Below are positions 10,244 through 22,300 of a DNA stretch of 64,000 bases, in pieces (position 1 is the stretch's first letter; each line of letters starts with the position of its first letter). A model generated the notes under the pieces. It worked only from the letters and a program-made list of their open reading frames with translations. It was not told the origin of the DNA and did no database searches. Where the stretch lies: the NCBI RefSeq assembly GCF_029227915.1, contig NC_079877.1:25321851-25385850 (forward strand), given 5' to 3'. The DNA comes from Hydractinia symbiolongicarpus (taxonomy: Eukaryota > Cnidaria > Hydrozoa > Anthoathecata > Hydractiniidae). A program made the position numbers and the translations under genes.

Positions 10244-13200
10244 ATGCAATTATCAGAAGTTTTAAAGTTATTTGATTCTCCTCTCAGTCAGGAGCAATGT
10301 TGGAGTGTGTGTTATGGCACTTGCAAAGCCTTAATGACCAAACGAAGAGAAGATTACCAACGTAGGGAGAGAATAAAGTATATATTAAACTTAGATTCAC
10401 TTATACTCACCCAGAGAGGCGATATAGAAATTTTACAGTCTGAACCAAACTTTCAAGAAACTCAAAATGACTCTGAATTGATATTTGCCATTGGGAATTT
10501 GGTGTGTAGATGTTTGGACCATGGATTAGATGAAGAAGAAATATGTGAAGTGAGATTTCAGGATGATTTAGCTGAATTGATTGGAGGTAAGTTTTTAAAT
10601 TATTGTTTATGGTTATATGGCTCCTCATTGACCTACATATACAAAAAGAATACGAATCTGAGATTTTCCCAGTGTTTAGTGTTATATGAATGGAGTGTAG
10701 TTTTTGACTTTATTTTTCGTGATATTCAGTTGATATCGTGTAAATATTACATGATTTTGTGGTTTTTGTAACATTGTTGTGTGGTTGCTACTGCGGTGAA
10801 TTTAAATTGTGGTTATATAATTATCTCGGTAATTCGTGCCCTGTTTAAAAAAATATTAGGACAGCTTAAAAAATAATAATTTTGTTTTTTTTAAATATCT
10901 TTTTAAAGACTTGCGGCGTTCCTTTAAAAATTATAGTGACATTTTTTTATATTTATATCTTTTTGGACAACAATTACATTAGAATTTAGCTAACAGAATA
11001 ATTTCGACGAAAAAAAATATGACAAAATGACAAAAACACATGTTGTCAAAATACACGCTGTTTTTACAACATACTTATTTAAAAAAATGCAAAGTATTAC
11101 ACAGCCGAAAATATAGGAAACTTGGGACCAGAAAAATTGAAAACATAGTTACCCGAAAGTTACCTAGAACAAACATATTATCAGTTGTTTTTTTACGCAA
11201 CTGAAGTTTTAATATCCTGTACGAATATTCAGAACTAATGGAAGAACGTAGGTAGGCTAAGAAGAAAAAATCCCTTAAAAATTGAATTTGTCTTAAAATT
11301 TATCAAGGGACTTCTGGAACTAACACTGCGTTAGCGTTAGCAACTATTTTTCGGTTCGAAGGTAAGCACTATAGTCTTCGCGGTAAAGATATGAAATAAT
11401 CGCTATAAAACGCGATAGCTAATTTCAATAAAACTTATATTAGCTTTAAATGTTTCCACTTAATCCTGTAATATAGCACACTTGTAGGGTCTGGCCTAAG
11501 ATTTTGGGTAGGAGGCCTTTTTGGTTATTTTTACGGACTCTGTACGTGCGCCATACTTTGACTCTTTGATTCGTGTTTATCAGTAGGAAACTCAACACAT
11601 ACATAAATTTTCTTTGAAGCATGCTATGTACAGATTAAGGACTGTATAGACTCTTGGGAGGACTCTTGTCACTGTCCAACTAAGAAGGTTGATGAGTGAA
11701 GTGTTTAAGGAAAAATGGACAGTCTAAATAATCCTAAAGAGTTACTTAATTTTTCTTCCCCTTTGTGGGGCCTAGAATTTGTGGCCTAGATCCGTAGCCA
11801 GCTAGGCTGCTTATAAAAAGAAAACATGCATAAAAGGAAGAGATCTTAAACTGTCGCGAATTTCGATTGAAAAAAAAGTAAAATCACGAACCCAAAAGGT
11901 GATGAAATATTGAGGCGAAGAATAATTATTAGGCCGGTTTAGATTTTTAAAAATGTTGAACTTATCAGGACGCTACGGAAGAAATCAGAAGAAAATCCTT
12001 ACCAACTTTAAGGGAATCGCTTTATTTTAGCGCTAAATAACTTACCGAATTTTTGAGTCATTATCATTATAAAATTCTAATCACTTTTAAACAATAAGAA
12101 ATGGGCTCCTGGCAATCTTTAAATGTCAGCAAACTTTTCCATAATTTCCACCTGAGTAACGTTTATTTGCAAAACTAAACTTTTGTCAAAAATGCTTCAA
12201 CATATAAATCGGCTTAATTGTTTTGCTCGTTCCAAGTGACAAACTTTTAAGGAAGTAACGACCGGCCTACTAAAAATTAATCTATACTTGTTTAGCTTTA
12301 ACTATAGATGAAAACAAGTGAAAAAATACTAAAGTTGTAATATATAATTTTACAGGAATGGTTTTGCAGAGCAGTGAATTTGATGAAGGTATTAGCGAAC
12401 CAGATTTAGGTGAAAGTTGGGAGAGCCGGAAATTCCAATCCAGTCATTACCGAAGCTTCCAACGGCTTTCTGAAGTGACCCGATTTTGTGAGGCGCGACT
12501 CTTAAGACGAAACATTGAGGCGCGAAACAAACATTATTCTAACGTTAGCAAAGCTCTGTACGTCGAAGCTTCGGAATTAAAGGCATTTTTGGGCCACGTG
12601 CTTCACGAGCTGGACGAAAACTCTGCTTCGCTGGATGAAACGAGAGGGCCAGAACTAGCGAAGAGGTATGTGAAAGAATGGGCAAAGCTATGGTTACGAG
12701 TAATGGATGAACTGCGTAAGAAAACAAAAAAACGCCGCCGAAATTTAAAGCCGGAAGATTATCAGAGTGCTCCCTTTGACATTTTCAACATGACGGAAAG
12801 CAACGAAGAACTTCGAAGGGGAAATACAACCAAACATTCGGATAGTTTGCCAGAAAACGCAGAGGATAAAATCTTCAATTTTCTTCGGACCAGGGTATCG
12901 AGTCAAGAAGACGTGCGAAATAAAAGTGGTTCGACAAGCCCTGTTGACATTACTATAGAGGAAAATAAAGACGTAAGGGATGGCGCGCCATCTGCACAAG
13001 AAGTGTCAAACGAGAAGAAAAAGATTTCCGTGGAGGAAACTTTGAGTAGAAAAATTAGCGACTGGGATGACTATAGTTTAGATGAAACACTAGAGGAAGA
13101 TTATTTGAAGGGATATGAAAGTGACGATGAGACTGATGAGGTTATTAATAAATCTTCTACGCATGCGCCAGTGAAGCTTGCTCCTTTATGTATTACAGTC

Positions 13201-13884
13201 GAACCTGAAGTAATAAACGAAACTAGAAAAACTAGAAGTAGTACATTGTGTCATGTGCTTCCTGAAATTACCCGTGATGCAGCATTGTTGCCGTTTCATA
13301 AACGAAGACATAGTATTGGAAGAATGTCGGTAGAGAGATCACAAAACATTTCGGATTCTCTTCAAGAGATTGACATTGACGAGAAAGATGATGAATCCGA
13401 GAAAATCGGGTCAAGTTTAACGGAAATTTTTAAAATTCGACAAGAGATTACAAGGTCGGAAATGGAATTAATAAAAGATGAAGATGTTTTAAACTTAAAA
13501 AAGTGTTTTGGTTGCAGAAGAACTAAATTCTCTATCTTTCAAAGGTCCCGTCTATGTACAGTGTGTAACAAAAAATACTGCTTAAAATGCATCAAAGAAA
13601 ACACAAACATTCCATCGCAAATCGTCGACGCATTACCGGTGAATATCGACGTCACACATACGGCACACACGTCAGCGTTAATGAGTAGCCGGCACATGTC
13701 GAAAAGCATGTTTAATCTCGGAAGTACAGCTGCGCCAGGGGAGTCAAAAAACACGTGGCTACGCAACCGACATTCAAACGGTTTGAAATTACACATGTGT
13801 ACAGAGTGCAAGTTGTTTCTAGATTGCATTGAAAGCGAAAAGACGAAACAAAAGTGGACAGTTCGTTTAGAACTCGACTTGTAA
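10244..13884 (+). CDS. spire: Spire-type actin nucleator (KIND + modified FYVE)
   Basis: Two coding exons, 10244-10586 and 12356-13884, give 623 residues. The donor GGAG/GTAAGT and the acceptor TTACAG/GA are phase 1 and restore a Gly codon. An in-frame TAA lies 9 bases upstream of the ATG. Exon 1 opens directly with a KIND domain (LSEVLKLFDSPLSQEQCWSV), which continues in exon 2 (ALYVEASELKAFL; EWAKLWLRVMDELRKK). After an acidic, disordered linker come a Spir-box-like helix (SLTEIFKIRQEITRSEMEL, about residue 475) and a FYVE-like zinc module with four CxxC pairs near residues 498, 515, 523 and 596. Spire nucleates actin, binds formins through KIND and membranes through the FYVE-like end. The WH2 array is poor: one weak remnant (IFNFLRTR). 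A polyadenylation-like AATAAA lies at 14017. Confidence 0.88.
10587..12355 (+). other. Spire intron
   Basis: Bounded by GTAAGT and TTTTACAG. AT-rich with no internal ORF or transposon that I recognise. Confidence 0.75.
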
Positions 13885-14816
13885 ATCTAAATCTTTTTAT
13901 TGTTGATTATATATTAGTTATTGTATTATACATTTCTTGGACCAGTTGTCTTATCTTTTATCATCTTAAGCGAGCAATTTTTAGTGTCATTGAAGACCCT
14001 TGGAAAGCTAAGTTTAAATAAATTAGGCTCCAAATTACTCGAAGAATCTAGGGCGGATAAAAAGATTTTGGATTTTAAGCTATTCATAAAATTAATTTCG
14101 CGTTTTTTCAAGTCGCGAAAAAGTATTTGAGTATAATAAAATTGACATAGCCAACTCTAGTTTACCAGTCGCGAGGACTGTATTTCTTACGTTTATTTAT
14201 TGCCATGTTTTTACCTGGGATAGGCTCTTAAGTTGATGTTGGTATTGTTGGTCCAAGATTCCTTTTAAAAAAAAAGCGTTACGCGTGTTAGTGCTTCTGG
14301 CGAACGTGTGTTACTTGCAAACGCGTTTTCTTGAGTTTTTATCACCTTTTATCACCAAAAAAGCTAAAGTTTGACTTGAAATTAGTATATAGCATTACAG
14401 GTAAGTAGAATTGCAGCTTTGTTTCAAAATGTTTTGTATTACGTGTGACGTTTTATGTTGTAAAACCAAACGCTACATCTCAGAAATGGGGAACAAACCC
14501 TAGAAAATGCTGACACGTTGAGCCGCCCGTTACATTTTTTACGAATAGCCTCTTTTTAGTTTTTGTTGGTACTGTTTTTATAAAAAAAAGCGTTACCAGG
14601 GGCGCCACAATTTCCATAGTGATGATACGCTTGCTACATTTCAATGGTGTCAATTTAATAGAGGTATAAAACAGAAGAAGATACATGTTCTATTTGTGCC
14701 ATGATTTCAACGGCACTACAACAGCGCATGTATTTGTTATGTTTTAAGCAAGTTTTGCAACAAATATTTTGATTTATTTTTTCAAGAATACAGATAATAA
14801 CCGGTAAGAAAGTGTA
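13885..14816. other. Spire 3' flank, non-coding
   Basis: Contains AATAAA at 14017 and ATAATAAAA near 14136, which could serve Spire transcripts. A repeated phrase (ttgttggt...aaaaaaagcgtta) occurs near 14245 and 14563. No gene is supported. Confidence 0.35.
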
Positions 14817-14831
14817 GAGGCTTGATAGTTA

Positions 14832-14890
14832 ATACACCCCGTCCAACCCATGCTAGCATGGAGAACGGACGTTAAGCCGAGAATGATGAT

Positions 14891-14937
<47 letters not shown>

Positions 14938-14944
14938 TGATGAC
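14832..14944 (+). repeat. Retroelement-like 3' tail with hairpin and GATGAC microsatellite
   Basis: A hairpin with outer arms CGTCC/GGACG and an inner perfect palindrome CCATGCTAGCATGG is followed by GTTAAGCCGAGA. Then comes a run of ATG/GATGAC repeats at about 14884-14942. A conserved hairpin followed by a short tandem repeat is the usual 3' end of non-LTR elements or SINEs in marine invertebrates. The body of the element is not evident upstream, so this is a heavily truncated copy. Confidence 0.6.
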
Positions 14945-14945
14945 A

Positions 14946-15966
14946 GAATTTTGCTTGTGCTTTCAATATTCACCTATACCCTTAAAATAATTGAACAAAA
15001 TTCAGAAACTACTTACACCTCAGGATATGCATTTTAATGGATTTTCAAAACATTAAAAAACGCAAGTGTGCTGCAAATCTGTGCATATACAGTGAACTTT
15101 GCATCTCGCATAGTTAAAGTTTATATAATCGCCTTGTGGGTTATATCTCCTCTTTTATCCATGCTAATATAATCTGCACTTACAAAATAAGTCTTGAGGC
15201 AGTACGAACACTCCAACTATAAAATGAGTGGACGTCTTACTATTTTATAGGGGTTACCTGCAAATAATAATATAAAAACATTGGAACAGGAATTATTTTC
15301 CTCATGAAAATTCCTTGTAAAAGCGGTATACATAAAGAGAAGGATCTCCCGAAACGTCGCCTACTAAACTATCATGTTCAAGAAATGATAAACTTCCCAC
15401 AGTAATAGTTTATTTCTGTATTAACCACCTTAAACGATCTTAATGCCCCATATGTTATAGAGTTTTAGGGAGTCTATTGTTTGTACATCAAAAAGCGTCT
15501 TAGCAGGGAGGGTTATAGTAAAAAAAGTGTGGAGAGATTTGCCTACAAATTCTGGGAGATTTGTTTTAAATTACCGGGAGGAACACAACATGTTTGTATC
15601 CTGATAAAAGTTAAAACTTATCAAGCAAAACCAACCTCGTAGACAGGACATCTTGTATCTTTTCTAACATATAAAAAAAGACGCTGGTAAAAGGGTTGGT
15701 GCAGAGCTATTTTTTTTCTTGTGGCGCTAATTAGTCCTTTGACATTCTCTTTTATCTGTTTCTACATTCCGTCCGCCGACGAAATTTAAGGACTTCTGTT
15801 GCTAAGATAAAATATTCTTTGTTAAAATATTTGTAAATTACACCAGAAAAGCACCCATGGGGCTTTAAAACAAAAAAAGATCTAAAGTTTCTGCATTGTA
15901 ATTAGTAAAAGTTTCGCCATAGTAATTATCCCCACATGAATGTTATAGTTATCATGCAGAACGGAG
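14946..15966. other. Non-coding with degenerate TIR copy
   Basis: No gene. At 15632-15666 there is a degenerate copy of the terminal repeat of the transposon at 30791 (aacctcgt...caggacatcttgtatct), so an old relative inserted here. Confidence 0.4.
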
Positions 15967-15975
15967 TATATATAA
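15967..15975 (+). promoter_or_regulatory. TATA box of cysteine-rich peptide gene
   Basis: TATATATAA lies about 30 bases before a likely untranslated first exon, which ends at the donor ACGAAG/GTAAGA (16046). The acceptor TTATTATTAG at 16252 leads into the coding exon. Confidence 0.55.
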
Positions 15976-16268
15976 GAGCATAAGTATGTAAGTTTGATGC
16001 CAAGGGAAGCATTAAGTGCAAAAACCCAATCGGAGCAACCACGAAGGTAAGAGCTTACTGTTTATAATTCTCAGGAAGAGTTTTTATTCAATTCAATTTG
16101 GAATCTCCCATTTTTTGTGGTAGTTTAAGTCACTCTGATTTTTATCCACCAGTAAGAAAATTGTTCTGTCGGATAATTTTGCGATATTCGATACAACCTC
16201 TTCCAATATCGGTTTATTATTCTTTCGACCAGCAAATATACTTTATTATTAGAAAACAATTAAAGACC

Positions 16269-16968
16269 ATGATGATCTTTGTGGTTATGTTAGCGATGCT
16301 TTTCTTGTGTGAGAATGTGTCGGCAGAATCCGAAGGTTTTAACGTTGGTTTTATGGTGAAATATGGTTGTTACAAGAAAGAATGTTATGCATATTGTGGT
16401 CAGTCCTGGGTAAGTGGTTTACCAAGGGTATCTCTGCATTTTTTTTTTTTTAAGATCAGTGTTGTTTAAAATTTAGCAATCTTCTGAAAACGTGCTCCCG
16501 AATGGTCATAACAGGACTCAATTTCCTCTATCCTTATCATACCTCGGTAAAAACAAGTCGACTACAGAAAGATTTTTAATCAACTCTTTATTTTTGAGTC
16601 TTCACTTATTTTTGAGAATGCGCTAAACTGGAAAAGTAAAAATCAGTAAAAATTCTAGTCACCAAAAAAGTCGAAAATGGTCTGTAAAAACAAAACAGTC
16701 AAAAATATTAGTCGGTATAAATTATTAACCGAGCCGAAATTTGGTCACATTTCGCCGACTTTATAAGGTAAGCCGTATAAAAATTATTTTGATTTTGATT
16801 TTGTAGGTATCTTATTTTTAGACACGTGGTACGTGGTGCTTTTTGAAAGCACGTCACAATGGCAAATATATCGACCGTGCAGCAAGCTGCGAAGATGACC
16901 AAGATTGCGCAGATGTTATCAAAACTGGAAAAAGTGTTATGCCATGCTATTCTGATTGTAAACTTTGA
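16269..16968 (+). CDS. Small secreted 8-cysteine peptide
   Basis: Two coding exons, 16269-16409 and 16822-16968, joined in phase 0 (TGG/GTAAGT; TTTTTAG/ACA), give 95 residues. A signal peptide (MMIFVVMLAMLFLCENVSA) is followed by a mature part of about 76 residues with eight cysteines. Their spacing is C-x4-C-x3-C-x9-C in the first half and C-x5-C-x12-C-x3-C in the second, separated by x16. Eight cysteines and CxxxC pairs recall the cystine-stabilised folds of arthropod and cnidarian toxins and defensins, but I cannot place it in a named family. A longer in-frame reading from about 16098 has no ATG and ignores the acceptor at 16252. Role could be venom, defence or signalling; unresolved. Confidence 0.75.
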
Positions 16969-16969
16969 T

Positions 16970-18015
16970 TTGTAAAACTCAAGCCTTAAAGAACCTGTAA
17001 ACGTACGTTATACATTAGTTTTACTGACTAGATTTGGCAGAAAAAAGAAACAAGCACACAAAGGAAATTTCATGCCTATCGGACACTATAGCATACCATA
17101 GGCAGTAGAACCGACCGCGCTAATTGTGAAGGAGATTGAAAACATAACATGATATATCCACGCATTTATTGTACCATACATAGCTAAAGGCAAAAACGCG
17201 TCAAAGAAGTATATTTTGATCAATTCTTATTGAATAATCTTCAGGGGAAGGGAAAAACGGGAGGATACTAGATCGATGGTGTGCTTTCTGATTTGAAAAG
17301 TAAACAATAAATGCTGCGTGTGAGATAACGTGATGCGGACGATTGTAAATTTCTCTCCGAAAAAGAAGATTAAATACACTGCGTGTCGCAGGTCTGCGGT
17401 AGAAGGGTAGGGATAGAGAAATCTCTATTTCTGTCATCTTAGGTCTGTGTGAAGCGGTGGGACATACGCACTGATAATCTTTTCAGGTCTTGTTTACTTG
17501 TTCGAACAGGACGACAAATGAATCTTCAAGTTGTAGTATGTAATGCACGTCTAACAGACACGGTGTTTAGAATTGCTCGAGGGTCAAACTTGCAATTTTT
17601 TTGCAGTATATTACGTCCGAAATTGTACCTGATAGCGACATAAAATACGGAATATGTTCGTTCATGTATTCGATCCCGACCAGAAAACCAACGGAAATCC
17701 TAGCGTCGGATCAATGTCCTTTTATGGTCGAAATACAAAGTCGCGTGCCTGCTGGGTAGTAAGTTACGTTGTCCCCTAACTGTAGTAAAATCCGAATATA
17801 CCTAAGCTAAGTGTCTACCTGATAACATTTTGGGCACATCCCACATTGTTAAGCGAATTTAGCATTCTCGTTCTTTAAGATAAAACCTCGACTATGAGGT
17901 CGAGAATGCGAATTTAGATCTTTTCAAAAAACATTGAAAGATCAAGAAAGATTATCGGCATTTTTTGGTTGTATTTGACACTTCACATATCACGTACTTA
18001 ATCGAAATATACATA
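16970..18015. other. Non-coding, no feature recognised
   Basis: Short open frames on both strands have no domain similarity. Possible 3' flank of the cysteine-rich peptide gene at the start. Confidence 0.35.
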
Positions 18016-18285
18016 AAGCGGAGATGGTGTAGTGGTAGCGCATTCGACTTGTAATCATAAGGTTTCAAGTTCGATTCCCCACTTCGCGCACTTTAAATGT
18101 AGTATTGTCAACCCTGGTGCCATCTACTGACCGCTGACCGGCTTGTGTGGCAGACAAGCCAGTTAAAGCAATGCTATACGTATCTCTGTAACATAGTTAC
18201 AGTCGGAGGGGAGGAAGAGTCAACCGTTAGGATGAAATCCCCAAGGACGTTAAAACTTCCCGTTACTTACTAACTTAATTATACT
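18016..18285 (+). repeat. tRNA-derived SINE
   Basis: The head resembles a tRNA with an A box (TGGTGTAGTGG, about 18025) and a B box (GTTCGATTCC, about 18072). The anticodon stem does not pair well and a TGT anticodon-like triplet is present, so this is not a working tRNA. A ~200-bp body follows, ending in a conserved-looking phrase (AATCCCCAAGGACGTTAAAA). A second copy at 55051 shares the head and the first ~35 bases of the body. Confidence 0.75.
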
Positions 18286-19318
18286 TACATATAGCATGTT
18301 TAAACGAAATATAGCAGAAATACCATGCTTTGTGCAAATACTGAGTTTTATTCAAGTGAGTGTGGCTGTAAACTTTCAATCAGCCTTTCCTTTATTAAAT
18401 CAAATAAAAATAACACGCGATGCAGAGCGTTGAAAATTCAAGAACACGGGTAAACGGCCGGACGGGTTCTCTCATCCTTTATATATTGCATTTCGTGTTT
18501 CCACAGCACGGCTATAAAATCATACAGGCAGAACACGGATGTTAGTAATATAGACCTCCTGGGTGACCTGGCGATGAAAGTCAGGTGGGGCTCTTATGGC
18601 AAACTACATCGCATATTTGTGTGGGGCTTTTAATTGATCGGTAAATGTTCCAGTGGACCATTTAGGGGTCGATTTTGTGATGTTATTTCTTCAAAAAAGA
18701 GCTTTACCGCAATCTCAGCTAAAGTAAAAACACAGGCTACAGCCTGTCGCTGTCCCATGATAGCTAAAACAGTAACCAAGCAATTTTTTTACGTTGTAAA
18801 ATAATTTGCCGCGAAATGTTCAAAAATTAATTTCAAATGATAGCAGGTTAAGTGCTTAGTACAGGTATTGTACCTGTACTAAGCAGTTATAAAATTTTTG
18901 ACACAAATTTACCAGAGTGTAAAGAAAATATTTACCTACCTGTTGTATGCTGCATTCTACCCTCAAAATTTTTAGGGAGGTTTTCAAATTTCAAAATGAT
19001 TTACCCTATCGGTAAAAAAAAGTCGGCAAAAAAATAGTCAGCAAAAATAAAAAGTCGGCTAAAATATAAGTGACTTGGACAAAATTTAGTCACATTTTAA
19101 CGACTTAATTTTTGAAAAATGATTAACAAAGTTTAAATTGGGTTTGGTTTTATTTAAACAAAACAACAACAACAAAAATAGTTATAGATATATAAAAAAG
19201 TTTAGGTTTAGTCAATTTCAAGAAACTGGTTAAAAAAAAAGGAAAAAAAGCGGCAAAAAAGGTGGTCGGCAAAAAATCGTTCATCGTTCTCTTCTTCTCT
19301 TCTGATCTATACATGGCC
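18286..19318. other. Non-coding, 3' side of gene 1
   Basis: AT-rich; contains the perfect hairpin at 18853-18885. No gene supported. Confidence 0.35.
18853..18885. repeat. Perfect 15-bp inverted repeat
   Basis: Arms TGCTTAGTACAGGTA and TACCTGTACTAAGCA are separated by TTG. The arm wording (acctgtactaag) also occurs repeatedly inside the long Helitron units at 37843-43354. It could form a stable hairpin in RNA or DNA. Confidence 0.8.
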
Positions 19319-22300
19319 TTACATCAGAAACGTCACAAGGTAACACACCAATACTGTCAATATGGCCCTTTCAGTCGAGGTAGCTTTAGACGATTTCGAA
19401 TCTAAAGACAACATGCCATTCCGTTGAATATGGATGCAAGCAGCTTTGGCTTATGCAAGTATCTTAACCTCCGAAAAGCTTAAGAAGTATGTTTGCTCTG
19501 TGCAATTGAGGTTAGATAGAACAAAAATACTGTTTGCTTAAGTGATGTAGGCTAAATGGGGGAGTCTTAAATAGTTTTATATTATTTTAAACTTGGAAAA
19601 AAAGAAAGAAGGAAAATCATGTGTCGAAAAACTAATAAATTAATGCCTTTGTTTCTGTTTTTTTCTTAATCTGGATTCTTTATCGATGACATTTTCCTAC
19701 CTGGTACCATATAAACATTTGCTTTGAAACCTTGACTGCCACTATTTCCCTTCATTGTGATGAAATTAAGACGCATGAAATCTGCAAGGTGTTTGATTGT
19801 TAAATTATCTTGCTTTCCACATTGTGTTTCAACCAATTCAATTGACTTTTCGCTTCTTTTATATGTTTCTATCCTATCAGCATTACATTTCGATGAAGAA
19901 TCACTGTGAAGTTGAAACATCTCAAAATCGATTTTAATTTTTGTGCCAAGAAGTCCGTAAATGTAATATGAACAATTCAGATTGTGATCATATGGTGATG
20001 GGTAAGAAGGTGATGAAATGGTTTTTTTGTCTTCAAGCGATCTTAACTCAATAACGGTTGGCGCGCATCTTGCTAAATATGAAAACAAATATGAAAGGTA
20101 TAAAGCACGAAAAAATTTATTCAACAGGACACCTTATTTAAATGAAAAAAAGTAAAAGTACATATAAAGAAATCAACTGACTAACACCATTACACTCTAT
20201 GCTATTGTGTCGTTGATGTATAACGTTCTGAATATTATAACTCAAATATTTAACCCTTCTCAGCATTACTAGTGATTTAGATTTGTATGTTACTTGAAAT
20301 AAAAAGGTTAAATCGTGAAAATAAAATTTTAATAACGTTTTTTTTTATTTCAATTTTTTTTTACTATTTCCCCGCTAAAAGTTTACTGATAATTGCCATG
20401 CCAGCATGTCCTAAAGGTAACTAATGACGAAAAAAAATTCTCATAAGTTTTCATCTCAATAGGGTGGATTTCAGAAGGAAGCACGAGAATACTGGGATGG
20501 ACCTTTTCTATCCATCATCTTTCCCCTTTTCCTGCCTGGATAAGATTAGAAAAGCTAAAAGAGTCAACATTTGTTGTTTAGAAGAAGTAGATCACTCCAA
20601 CATCTTCGGATACTTAAACGGAACGGAAACTTGAGCTACGCTCTTACTTACCGATATGTTTGGGACGAAAAGCTGTATTTATCTCAGTTTCTGGTCCATT
20701 TCCAAGACTATTAACTCCATACACCACTATGCCATAGCGATGCTTCATATTCAAACCAGAGAGGGTGAAATACACATAGTTATCCTTCTTGTAAAATGAT
20801 TGATTTTGTATTTGCGTTCCAGGCAAACCTAGATTCAAAACAGTCTCATTTCCAAGATTTTCTATTGTTTTGTCCCACCATACAAGCTCATAACGTAAGA
20901 GAAACTTTTCTCCTTGACTTGGGTCACCAGTTTCATTGGATGGTATATGAAGCCATCTGACAGTAATCGACGAGTCGATAATGCTCTTAACTTGCTCCAA
21001 ACTCTTTACTTTGAATGGCACAGCTATAAAAGCACATTTTTGATAAATAAAGTCAATATTAGATTATTAAAAAGGTCTATATAACAGCTACCTTCAAAAA
21101 GGAAAACTTACATATAATATTTAGCTTTCTAGTGTCCTGGACTGAACCAGTACGATCTCCAATAGCAATACATAAAACTTCTTTTGATTCTTTTGTCACA
21201 AGAAATGTCTTTTGTGTGATATTGTTAACTCGACCTACGAGAAATAAATAAAAGTGTAGAAGTATAATATCTAATCTATCTTTGTGCTTTATAGTCTTAA
21301 AATAATCAGTAAAAATTCTCACCAAAACGAGGTAATCGATCAATTTCAGTTCCACTGGTTGACATGAGATAACAAATCAACCTTGGCATAGGATTACCAG
21401 TTGTAGTCACATTTATTGTGATTGCTTTTCCAGCTTGTACAGATTCAGGAGTGACTGTAAAAGTCTGAAATTCCGGCCGTTCTAGACAAAACACAGGAAA
21501 AGCATATTTACATACCCCATTTAATAAACGAAAAAAAATCAAGGAAACGTGTATGAAATAACAAAACTATAGCATGAGAGCAGATGAGATTGATGTTTCA
21601 ACTTTCAAATACTTACTAAGCACTTTGAGCGTATACTTTCTACTCTCCTTTGTTAAGGAAGTATTCAACACACATCGGTATACAAATTCATCTGACGCTT
21701 TTGCACTTCTTAATTTAAATGCAACAGATCCTGATTTCTTGCTTCTCGTATCAATATCAATTCTCGAGCTCGTTCTATCAGGACCTCTTTGAATTGGACT
21801 TGTATGCCCTACTTTTGCACAAGAATCTTAAGACTTGAGCCGCTAAAGTAACCACATTGTACGGCTACACATCCATTTCTGTTGCTATCATTGAAAGTAT
21901 ACTTCCATTCAAACAGAACACTTGAACTTTCGTTAACCCATTTGTTTTCATTGCTACTAGGTTCTATCCAGTCATCACATTCTAGAATATAAGCGAAAAG
22001 TAGTTTTGTAACTCTAAAGTAAAATATAAAAATAAGATCAAAAGTCATTCATGTTCTTAATGCATTAATTCTAAGATTTTACTGTCTATAAAATTACCTA
22101 TTTGACACAAATCTTTAAAAAATATAATAAATAACAAATTTGTTCCTGGTAAAAATCATACGTTATTTTTTAACAAAAATTCAGAATGTATTAAATTTGT
22201 CTCTGTCTAAATTTAGATTAAGAACAAAAAAAAAAATAAGCGGTAAAATTACTAAAAAAAATCATTTTTGAAGAATTCTTTTTTTTTGCACTGATGTGAT

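Noticed and set aside
16098-16469. Longer start and unspliced end for the cysteine-rich peptide
   Set aside because: The frame begins without an ATG, a good splice acceptor lies at 16252, and the true second exon with five cysteines lies at 16822-16968.
18016-18095. Functional tRNA gene
   Set aside because: A and B boxes are good, but the anticodon stem and part of the acceptor stem do not pair, and a SINE body follows. The second copy has the same body start.
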